Part shown: piece after piece, positions 1-6,175 of the stretch
How positions within the stretch are numbered: position 1 is the first letter of the stretch
How the letters are laid out: each line of letters begins with the position of its first letter
Source: a virus
DNA: 43,572 nucleotides
IMG/VR virus record: IMGVR_UViG_3300009374_000008
Span: 1-43,572 of that record
Strand: one strand, 5' to 3'
Made by a program: the position numbers and the translations under genes
Notes under the pieces: generated by a model
What the model was told of the DNA's origin: nothing
Seen by the model: the letters and a program-made list of their open reading frames with translations, nothing else
Databases searched by the model: none

Positions 1-2
1 TG

Positions 3-278
3 GTGTCCCCCGTCCACGTGGATGCCGGTCGTCCCCCCTGTATTGACGCCATCTACGCCGCCGCCCTCGCAGAGTGGGGCTGGACGCCGGGGCCGGAGCA
101 GCTCGTGCTGGCGACGGGGGAGCGTCGGACGAGCGCGGTGCTGCGGGTCCAGGGTCGCCTGGCCCAGGCGCTCGTCCGGGAAGCGGCGACGATCTCCGAT
201 GCCCGCTGGCAGCTGCTCGACGACCTGACGGGGTTCTACCGGGAGGCGGAGGCGCTGGGGGCGGAGGAGGCGCCGTGA
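3..278 (+). CDS. Hypothetical protein, possibly 5'-truncated
   Basis: An acidic, Ala- and Leu-rich protein of at least 91 residues, probably mostly helical, with no motif I recognise. The first usable codon is a GTG two bases from the window edge, so the true start may lie outside. Its TGA overlaps the GTG of the next gene by four bases, the coupling pattern seen throughout the window, which supports this frame. Third codon positions are mostly G or C, as in the other real genes. Function unknown. Confidence 0.55.
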   Translation: MSPVHVDAGRPPCIDAIYAAALAEWGWTPGPEQLVLATGERRTSAVLRVQGRLAQALVREAATISDARWQLLDDLTGFYREAEALGAEEAP

Positions 279-553
279 CCCTGCTCGCCCTCGACTGGAT
301 CGCCGAGTACCGGACGGCGCTCTCCGGGTGGCTCGTGCTCCTCGCCCTCACCGGCCTGGGCTTCGGGCTCCGCTGGGTCGCAGAGCAGGACGCCGAGCCG
401 GAGGCCGCCTGGGCCGAGAGCGCCCCGGAAGTCCAGTACGCGGTCCCCGTCCACGTAGACGACACCGAGGACGACGCGCCCGGTTGGATGATCTTCGTCA
501 CGGGGACTTCGTCCTTCGTTTTCCAGAGTCAGGAGCCCCTCGATGTCCACTGA
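275..553 (+). CDS. Small membrane protein
   Basis: A 92-residue protein from a GTG that overlaps the previous stop (GTGA). One hydrophobic stretch at about residues 13-33 (WLVLLALTGLGFGLRW) looks like a single membrane span; an acidic tail follows. It ends inside the start of the next gene. The GTG is chosen over start codons further upstream because those would overlap the previous gene heavily. It could be an inner-membrane accessory protein, but nothing in it identifies a role. Confidence 0.55.
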   Translation: MTLLALDWIAEYRTALSGWLVLLALTGLGFGLRWVAEQDAEPEAAWAESAPEVQYAVPVHVDDTEDDAPGWMIFVTGTSSFVFQSQEPLDVH

Positions 554-1427
554 TGACAAGACAATCCCCCTCTCCGGTGGGTTCCGGGCGGGGGACATGG
601 TGCGGTACGCATGCGTCCCAGGGATGGATCCCGAGACCGCCCCGTCGTGGTGCGTGGCGGGCGTCAAGGAGATCGACGGCGTGATGTGGCTGGATCTGCG
701 GTGGAACGAGCCCGGGGTGGGGGAGCATCAGTCCTACGCCGCTCCCGGCTACCTGGGCCAGCGGCACTGGGACCTCACCCTCGTCTCCCGCTCCGACTGG
801 CGGGCGGGGGACCGGGCGCTTGTTTATGGGAGCTTGCACGTGACTGTGCGGGCCTGGGCCCCAGAAGAGACGCCGGAAGTGTACGCGACCGGGGCCGTGC
901 CGGTGACGTACGACGACCCGGACGCCGAAGAGGCCGATCCCGCGGGGCGGCACGCGGTCTACGGCCTCGCTCTGTCCCCCCTCCCCCCCTACCCCACCTG
1001 CGCGGAGGCCGGGGGGCACTGCGGGGGGCACGACGGCCTCGGCCTCTGGGCCGGGAAGCCGGCGACGGCGGAGGATCTGGGGCTGGCGATCCCCGTCCCG
1101 CCCCCGGTCGTCCCTGAGGACAGCGGGGAGATCCCGGCGAGGTACGAGTGCGAGAGGACGGGCGAGAAGCGGACGTCCAATCAGCGGGCGGCAGCCGGCC
1201 ACGCCGTGCAACTGCGCCAGGAGGGTCGTTCGGCCACGGCGTGCTCGGACTGCGGGGCTTCCATGCTCGCCACGAGGGAACTCGCCGGCGGGCACTGCGG
1301 CTACGTCTGCACCGCCTCCTGCCACGAGCGCCGGGCCGCCGAGGAGGCCGTGGCTTGGGGCGGGGAGGCGGAGACGTGGGACTCGATCCCGGACGAGGAC
1401 GACGGCCGGAGGGAGGTGCGGGCGTGA
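543..1427 (+). CDS. Hypothetical protein with C-terminal zinc-ribbon-like Cys cluster
   Basis: A 294-residue protein. The first ~150 residues are rich in Trp, Tyr and Asp and resemble a small beta fold. The C-terminal third carries a CSDCG motif (about residues 236-240), then two more Cys at about 255 and 259, suggesting one bound zinc. It begins at ATG 543, eleven bases inside the previous gene, and ends with a GTGA overlap to the next. I do not recognise the family. The context of small metal-binding proteins before the terminase suggests early or packaging-related accessory genes. Confidence 0.65.
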   Translation: MSTDDKTIPLSGGFRAGDMVRYACVPGMDPETAPSWCVAGVKEIDGVMWLDLRWNEPGVGEHQSYAAPGYLGQRHWDLTLVSRSDWRAGDRALVYGSLHVTVRAWAPEETPEVYATGAVPVTYDDPDAEEADPAGRHAVYGLALSPLPPYPTCAEAGGHCGGHDGLGLWAGKPATAEDLGLAIPVPPPVVPEDSGEIPARYECERTGEKRTSNQRAAAGHAVQLRQEGRSATACSDCGASMLATRELAGGHCGYVCTASCHERRAAEEAVAWGGEAETWDSIPDEDDGRREVRA

Positions 1428-1702
1428 GTGCCGGACTCGCCGATGCCCAGGGGCCGATGACGATGATGCCCGCCCGCGTCCGCCAGCTTCTGGCCGAGGC
1501 GTCCGGCTGCGAGGAGACGCGGGCCCTCTGCCGCTCTTGGCTTGTCCAGCACGAAGCCCTCCAGACCCTCGCCCCGAACCGCTGGGCGGAACCCTGCCGC
1601 TTGTGCGCGTACCTGCTTGAGGGCGACTCGCAGCGCCCCGAGTGCGACATGGAGGTCTGCCCCGTGGCCGCCGCCTGCTCCTCGTTCGAGAGCGGGGAGT
1701 AG
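1424..1702 (+). CDS. Cys-rich hypothetical protein
   Basis: A 92-residue protein starting at GTG 1424, overlapping the upstream TGA. It has seven cysteines, including CEETRALC near residue 30, CRLC near 60 and CDMEVCPVAAAC near 75, which suggests metal binding (zinc, or less likely Fe-S). There is no signal peptide or membrane segment. The stop is directly followed by the next gene's GTG. Function unknown; it may belong to a run of small zinc-binding proteins upstream of the terminase. Confidence 0.6.
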   Translation: MSAGLADAQGPMTMMPARVRQLLAEASGCEETRALCRSWLVQHEALQTLAPNRWAEPCRLCAYLLEGDSQRPECDMEVCPVAAACSSFESGE

Positions 1703-1978
1703 GTGCCACCCCTCGATCAGTACCGCGCCTGCGTCGACTGCCGGGCCTGGATGACGTGGTGGCAGCGCTGCGAGTGCGGGGTCTACGGCGCCGACATCGG
1801 AGCTCCGTGCCCGTCGTCGGGGAAGGTCCTAGCCGGTGAGGCTCTGGCGCTGGGCGATCTCGTCCGCCTGGACAGCCCCGGCGTGGTGCGGGCCTGCATG
1901 GTCGGGGCGCATGCGGTGGTGGCTCGTGCCGCGGAGGCCGGAGCTCCCGTCCTCCTCGTGGGGGTGGGTCGGCGATGA
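1703..1978 (+). CDS. Small Cys-rich hypothetical protein
   Basis: A 91-residue protein whose GTG directly abuts the preceding stop. The N-terminus holds CVDC (about residues 10-13) and CEC (about 23-25), a compact zinc-knuckle-like group around WMTWW. The C-terminal half (DLVRLDSPGVVRACMVGAHA) looks like a small beta barrel. It ends in an ATGA overlap with the tiny gene at 1975. Family not recognised. Confidence 0.55.
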   Translation: MPPLDQYRACVDCRAWMTWWQRCECGVYGADIGAPCPSSGKVLAGEALALGDLVRLDSPGVVRACMVGAHAVVARAAEAGAPVLLVGVGRR

Positions 1979-2085
1979 CCCCCCCCTCCGGCATCGGGGG
2001 TGCCGCTTCGTCTGACGCGGCGCAGATGGCCCCGGGCGGAGGCGGGAGACGAGTGGCAGTGGTAGGACGCGAGGAGGCCCCATGA
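1975..2085 (+). CDS. Tiny coupled ORF, 36 residues
   Basis: A 36-residue frame, Gly- and Ala-rich, that fills the otherwise empty gap between two genes. Its ATG overlaps the upstream TGA (ATGA at 1975-1978) and its TGA overlaps the downstream ATG (ATGA at 2082-2085). The exact four-base overlap at both ends is the main evidence. Without it the lipoprotein gene would sit after a 103-base gap, unusual for this operon. It may be a real small protein or mainly a translational coupler. Confidence 0.5.
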   Translation: MTPPSGIGGAASSDAAQMAPGGGGRRVAVVGREEAP

Positions 2086-2492
2086 TCCACGTACAGCGCT
2101 GGTCCTGGCTCGCCCTCTGGGTCGGGCTGTTCGCCTGCTCCACCCCCTACCGCATCGTCGAGGACCCGGGCTGCGTCGTGTGCCGAACGGGCCGCGGCGA
2201 CCTCGTGGACGCCCGGTGCTACGGCCGGCTGTCCCGGGACGCGGCTGACCGCTGGATCTGCGCCCGGGCGGGGAAGCTCGATGTCTGCGTCGAGCGGACG
2301 TGCGGAGGGATGCCCCCGGCCCCTGCACCTGCCCCGATCCCTCCGCCAGCCGAGGTGGAGGCAAAGGCGAAGATGCCCGCCCGCTGCCTGGAGTGCGGGG
2401 CGCTGCTGTCGGTGAGGCACTACGAGGAGTGCCCTTTGGCGACGCCCGACGAGGACGACCGACAGCCGGGGCCGGAGAAGCAGCCGGAGTAG
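2082..2492 (+). CDS. Predicted lipoprotein
   Basis: A 136-residue protein with a short basic-hydrophobic leader and an LFAC lipobox at residues 16-19, predicting cleavage before Cys19 and lipidation. The mature part has more cysteines (CVVC, CGG, CLECG), a proline/alanine linker near residues 75-90 and an acidic tail. A good Shine-Dalgarno (GAGGAGG) precedes ATG 2082. Phage lipoproteins often serve in lysis (outer spanin) or superinfection exclusion. The distance from the lysis genes makes exclusion or a surface role more likely here, but this is a guess. Confidence 0.6.
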   Translation: MIHVQRWSWLALWVGLFACSTPYRIVEDPGCVVCRTGRGDLVDARCYGRLSRDAADRWICARAGKLDVCVERTCGGMPPAPAPAPIPPPAEVEAKAKMPARCLECGALLSVRHYEECPLATPDEDDRQPGPEKQPE

Positions 2493-2493
2493 C

Positions 2494-4344
2494 GTGCCCC
2501 TCACTCCCGAGCAGGACGCCGCGGCCCTGGAAGCGCTGCGGGCACTCGGGCCGGAGGAAGTGGCCCGGCGCTTGGAGGCCCAGCGGGCGGTGCAGGCCCA
2601 GGTGGAGGTGGAGCGGAAGCGGGTCCGCTGGCAGGGGATCCGGCCGTTCTGCTTCGAGGCGCTGTCCGGGCACTTCGACGCGTCGTTGGGCCTCGCCCCG
2701 TTCCACGAGGGCGCGTTCGGTCTGATCGAGGGCCTCCCGACGGCGACGGGGCCGGTCAACGCGGCGATGGCAGCTCCCCGCGGCGGCGGCAAGAGCACGC
2801 TCCTCTTCATGGGCCTCCCCGCCCACATGGCGCTGCACCCGGAGCTCTACGGGATCCGGTACATCATGCTGGGCCGAGCCAAGTACGCGCTGGCCGAGAA
2901 GGAGGTGGCCGCGCTCCGAGACGAGTTGGCGCAGAACCACGAGATCCGGGCGGTGTACGGCGACCAGCGGACGGACACGTGGAATCGGGGCCGGTTCATC
3001 ACGGCATCGGGCGTCCTCGTCGAGGCGTTTGGGCTCGACCAGCACTTCCGCGGGGCCGTCTGGCGGACGCCCGAGTACGGCAGCGTGCGTCCGGGGTTCG
3101 TCGGGGTCGACGATCCAGACCGAGATGCGGGGTCACCCGCGGCTCGGCTCAAGCTGCGGGAGGTCTTCCGTGGGGCGGTCGGCGGGCTGACGGGGCCGGA
3201 GGGGGATGTCGACGACAGCGGCCACATCATGCACACCATGGTGGCGGGGACGGTGCTGGACGCCCACTGCCTGATCGCCTGGCTGCTCTCGGATGAGGCG
3301 CCCGCGTTCTCGGGCGAGCGCTACCCCGCGGTGCTCCAGTGGCCCGACGAGATGGCGGGCAAGTGGGCCGAGTGGCGGGAGCGCTACCGCGACGACCCGA
3401 CCCCCGACAAGTCCGAGGCCCTCGCCTTCTACCGGCGGAACCGGGAGGACATGGACGCGGGGGCCGAGGTTGCCTGGGCTGGCGACCCCCTCTACCGCCA
3501 GATGGTCTTCATCGAGAAGAGCGGGCAGACAGCCCATGCGAAGGAGAAGCAGGGGGACACCCGCGGCGGCGAGGACAAGATGGTCCAGGCGTCGCAGCTC
3601 TCGTGGTGGGCGGAGGAGGAGGGCTGGACGCCGCGCGAAGGCGTGCTCGTCGAGGACGTGCCGACGGCGTGGGGGCTGACCGGCGTCTCGTTTGACCCCG
3701 CCCTCGGGAAGAAGAAGGGCGACTACGCTACGGCCATCGGGGGCTCGGTGGTGGGGGGTCGGATCTGGCTCCGAGCGTACGACATGTGGCGGGGGTCGGG
3801 GGCGGGACAGGTGGATCGCCGGATCATCGGGGATCAGCTCGTCCGCCGGGCCGTAGACGTGGTCCAGACGGTCGCTCCCGCCGAGTTCCTGCGGGCCGAG
3901 GTGGTGGGCGCGTTCGAGCTCCTCACCGGGCCGCTCCTGGACGAACTACGTCGCCGGGGTCTGACGACGGGTCTGGAGGAGTGGTGGCCTGGGCAGAAGG
4001 ACCGGACCGGCCGGGCTCCCCCCGCGGCGGACAAGCAGGCTCGGCTGGCCCGGCTCCAGCCCCTCCTCATGTCCGGCGTCATCGTCCTGCACCGGTCCAT
4101 GGAGGGTCTGCCGCTTGACCAGATCCTGGCGCTGCGGGAGGATGGGTCCTCGGTGGATCACGACGACTTCCCTGACGCCCTGGAGATGCTGGTCTCCCGA
4201 CTGCGCCAGACCGAGGTGACGATGCCGGCTCCGCCGCGCCAGGCCAGGCAGCAGCATCGGGGGATCGGGGACTTCACTGGCGGGATCGAGGGATTCGACG
4301 GGGGCGGCCGGCAGAGCGCCGGCAAACGATGGGCCGAGTTCTAG
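2494..4344 (+). CDS. Terminase large subunit
   Basis: The ATP-driven DNA packaging motor and headful/end nuclease, acting at the portal of the procapsid. The 616 residues have an N-terminal ATPase with Walker A APRGGGKST (about 94-102) and a Walker B-like GFVGVDDPD (about 201-209). A C-terminal RNase H-like nuclease follows, with Asp401 in GVSFDPALGKKKGDYA and Asp410 as likely metal ligands, plus downstream acidic residues around VDHDDFPDALE. The length is normal for TerL. It starts at GTG 2494, two bases after the previous stop. No small subunit is recognisable by sequence; one of the following small genes may fill that role. Confidence 0.93.
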   Translation: MPLTPEQDAAALEALRALGPEEVARRLEAQRAVQAQVEVERKRVRWQGIRPFCFEALSGHFDASLGLAPFHEGAFGLIEGLPTATGPVNAAMAAPRGGGKSTLLFMGLPAHMALHPELYGIRYIMLGRAKYALAEKEVAALRDELAQNHEIRAVYGDQRTDTWNRGRFITASGVLVEAFGLDQHFRGAVWRTPEYGSVRPGFVGVDDPDRDAGSPAARLKLREVFRGAVGGLTGPEGDVDDSGHIMHTMVAGTVLDAHCLIAWLLSDEAPAFSGERYPAVLQWPDEMAGKWAEWRERYRDDPTPDKSEALAFYRRNREDMDAGAEVAWAGDPLYRQMVFIEKSGQTAHAKEKQGDTRGGEDKMVQASQLSWWAEEEGWTPREGVLVEDVPTAWGLTGVSFDPALGKKKGDYATAIGGSVVGGRIWLRAYDMWRGSGAGQVDRRIIGDQLVRRAVDVVQTVAPAEFLRAEVVGAFELLTGPLLDELRRRGLTTGLEEWWPGQKDRTGRAPPAADKQARLARLQPLLMSGVIVLHRSMEGLPLDQILALREDGSSVDHDDFPDALEMLVSRLRQTEVTMPAPPRQARQQHRGIGDFTGGIEGFDGGGRQSAGKRWAEF

Positions 4345-4352
4345 GAGGAGGC

Positions 4353-4592
4353 ATGGATCAGAGCGAACGACCGATAGGGGAGGAGTACTCGCTGTACCTC
4401 GTGACGTTCTGGCGGGTGCTGCTAGGCGAGGCCGTAGGGGGGAAGGTGGATATCATGACGGACGAGGCGCTCTGTGCTGGCGCCCTCGCCGCCGTCGATG
4501 CCCTCGCCTTCCGTGAGGGGCGCTCCGGACGGGACGGCCCTCGCAAGTACACCGAGGTCTGCCGGGTCATCCGTCAGACGGTCTGCCGTTGA
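4353..4592 (+). CDS. Hypothetical protein after terminase
   Basis: A 79-residue protein starting at ATG 4353 behind a strong Shine-Dalgarno (GGAGGAGG, 4345-4352). It is helical and mildly acidic, without motifs I recognise. Its TGA overlaps the TTG start of the next gene. The place directly after the large terminase makes a small DNA-binding packaging factor possible, but it lacks a visible helix-turn-helix. Confidence 0.6.
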   Translation: MDQSERPIGEEYSLYLVTFWRVLLGEAVGGKVDIMTDEALCAGALAAVDALAFREGRSGRDGPRKYTEVCRVIRQTVCR

Positions 4593-5359
4593 GGCGCGTC
4601 TACCTGGCTCACCCGAGCGGCTACCAGGGCGACCTGGAGCGGGTGCGGTCGATCATGACGGGGGCCGAGGCCCTCCACCCGGAGGACCGCTTCCGGCACG
4701 GGGTGCGGCGGGACTCCCTGTCCCCGGCGTCCCGGGCGGCCCTCGTGGCGGGGGATGTGCTCCGTCCTCCGGCTGACATCGTGTGGGTGGTGGGGCAGCT
4801 CGATGGCGGGGTGGCGTCGGACATGGCCGCGGCGGAGCGGGCGGGCATCCCCATCGTGCCGCTCAACGGGGCGGCGGAGGAGCTATGGCAGGCGGGTCGG
4901 GCGGTGCAGGCCCGGCGGGAGGAGGACGCTACCCGCCGGGTCGTCGATCGAGTGCTGGCGGAGCTGATCAAGCGCCCGGACTTCCGGGGGGCCCGGGCCG
5001 TGGTCTCATCGTACTTCCTGGCCGAGACGTGGGAGCTGGGCGGCGGCGGGCTGGACTATGAGCGGGCGGTGGGGGCAGCCTCGTCGGGCACGGGCGGCCG
5101 GGCCTTCCGGGATTCCGTCGAGGGGGCGGCCCTGCGACTGACCCGGGCCTCGGCGCTCGTGCGGGATGCCGAGTTGACGCCCGTGGAGCTTGCGGCCCTG
5201 CGTGCCCGGGAGGTGGAGGGGCGGAGCTACCGGCAGGTGGCCCTCGCCCTCGGGTGGCCGGACGACGGACGCTCGGACGACACGGCCCGGCGCCGGTGCC
5301 TGTCCGGGTTGCGGAAGGTCGACCGGGCGCTGCGGGCGTCCGAGAGGGAGGACGAATGA
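4589..5359 (+). CDS. Nucleoside deoxyribosyltransferase/DUF4406-like domain fused to sigma region 4-like HTH
   Basis: A 256-residue protein from a TTG overlapping the previous stop; the next gene overlaps by ATGA. Residues 1-95 look like the Rossmann-like fold of nucleoside 2-deoxyribosyltransferase relatives (RRVYLAHP at the start, ADIVWVVGQLDGGVASDMAAAERAGIPIVPL at about 66-96). Residues ~195-250 resemble sigma-70 region 4 (LTPVELAALRAREVEGRSYRQVALALG, then a predicted recognition helix and a basic tail). The middle is helical and unknown. The position beside TerL leaves open a role as small terminase or late regulator. The fold assignments are from memory of family patterns. Confidence 0.6.
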   Translation: MRRVYLAHPSGYQGDLERVRSIMTGAEALHPEDRFRHGVRRDSLSPASRAALVAGDVLRPPADIVWVVGQLDGGVASDMAAAERAGIPIVPLNGAAEELWQAGRAVQARREEDATRRVVDRVLAELIKRPDFRGARAVVSSYFLAETWELGGGGLDYERAVGAASSGTGGRAFRDSVEGAALRLTRASALVRDAELTPVELAALRAREVEGRSYRQVALALGWPDDGRSDDTARRRCLSGLRKVDRALRASEREDE

Positions 5360-5820
5360 GCGGCAAGCGAGCGAAGGCGGAACGCAAGGCGTCGGCCCAG
5401 GCGGGCGATGCGCCGTTGACGGACATGGAGCAGCGAATCTACCAGCAGCGCACGCAGGCCCGGGGCGTGGAGCTGGTCAACCGTCTGGCGGCAGTGCTGC
5501 GGGCCGAGGGTCTCCCGATGCAACCCGGCCTCGTGTCGGTGGACTGGGCAGGGGTCCTCGTCTACCGCCTCCCGCAGTTGGTCCAGCGTCTGTCTCCCCG
5601 TGCCCTCTTCGAGGCGCTGGCCCCGCTCTCGCCCGACGACGACAGCCAGGCGGTGGCGGCGAAGGTGCTGGAGGCCGAGGCTGTGCAGCTCGCCGCCTCG
5701 GTCGTCCCGATGCTGCGGGGGATGGCGGACGATCTGGAGGAGCGGCAGAAGACCCTGGCGGCGAAGGCCGGCAACGGCGGCCGGAAGGGCGGGTCCGGGA
5801 TCGTGGTCGTCAAGGGGTGA
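5356..5820 (+). CDS. Hypothetical helical protein, possible packaging accessory
   Basis: A 154-residue protein with a lysine-rich N-terminus (KRAKAERK), long helices in the middle and a Gly/Lys-rich tail (GNGGRKGGSG). It is joined to its neighbours by ATGA upstream and GTGA downstream. The basic ends suggest nucleic-acid contact, and its size and place near TerL would suit a small terminase subunit, but no helix-turn-helix is clear. Family not recognised. Confidence 0.6.
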   Translation: MSGKRAKAERKASAQAGDAPLTDMEQRIYQQRTQARGVELVNRLAAVLRAEGLPMQPGLVSVDWAGVLVYRLPQLVQRLSPRALFEALAPLSPDDDSQAVAAKVLEAEAVQLAASVVPMLRGMADDLEERQKTLAAKAGNGGRKGGSGIVVVKG

Positions 5821-6050
5821 GGCGGCCCCGGCTCAAGCGCCCCGGGCTCAAGCGGACGTACACGGTCCCCGAGGCGGCGGCCCTCCTCCGGGTGACCCCG
5901 CAGACGATCCGGCAGATGATGCGGGACGGCCGCCTCCGGTGGATCCAGGCTGCGGGTAGGCGTCGGGTCGTTGGCGGTTCGCTCTGGGCCGTCTCGCGCG
6001 TGCGTGCGAAAGACCGCCGGCAAACCCGCGTCAGGACTAGCGCCGAGTAG
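5817..6050 (+). CDS. Excisionase/MerR-like helix-turn-helix protein
   Basis: A 77-residue basic protein from GTG 5817 (GTGA overlap). The core YTVPEAAALLRVTPQTIRQMMRDGRL (about residues 15-40) followed by a basic wing matches the winged helix of the excisionase/HTH_17 family (TxxEAAxxLxVSxxTIxxxxxxGxL). Such proteins bind DNA as small regulators or recombination directionality factors. It closes the left operon just before the head genes, so local regulation is plausible. No integrase is visible here, so a true excisionase role is not supported. Confidence 0.75.
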   Translation: MRRPRLKRPGLKRTYTVPEAAALLRVTPQTIRQMMRDGRLRWIQAAGRRRVVGGSLWAVSRVRAKDRRQTRVRTSAE

Positions 6051-6175
6051 CACTCCGCTTTCGCCTTTCTCCGGGACCCTCTTGCGCCCCCCGCGGGAAA
6101 CCGTCAAAATCTCGGCACTCTCGTACACGTGCGGACGGACGACGGGCCACCCCGAATGGCCGCGGAGGGCGGGGT
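6051..6175 (+). promoter_or_regulatory. Leader of head operon; weak promoter candidate
   Basis: The 125 bases before the portal gene hold no ORF. A possible promoter is TTGCGC (6082-6087), a 17-base spacer, and CAAAAT (6105-6110), in one of the few A+T-rich patches here. A purine-rich ribosome-binding site (GGAGGGCGGGG) lies just before ATG 6176. The -10 is poor, so the assignment is weak. Confidence 0.3.

Noticed and set aside
498-2828. A 776-residue open frame on the minus strand over the left operon
   Set aside because: It is Arg/Pro-rich, has poor third-position use and lies opposite several coupled plus-strand genes including the terminase. It is a shadow of high GC content.
5817-6050. 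Excisionase as evidence of an integrating phage
   Set aside because: The protein is excisionase-like, but no integrase, serine recombinase or attachment site is visible, so a temperate life style is not supported by this window.
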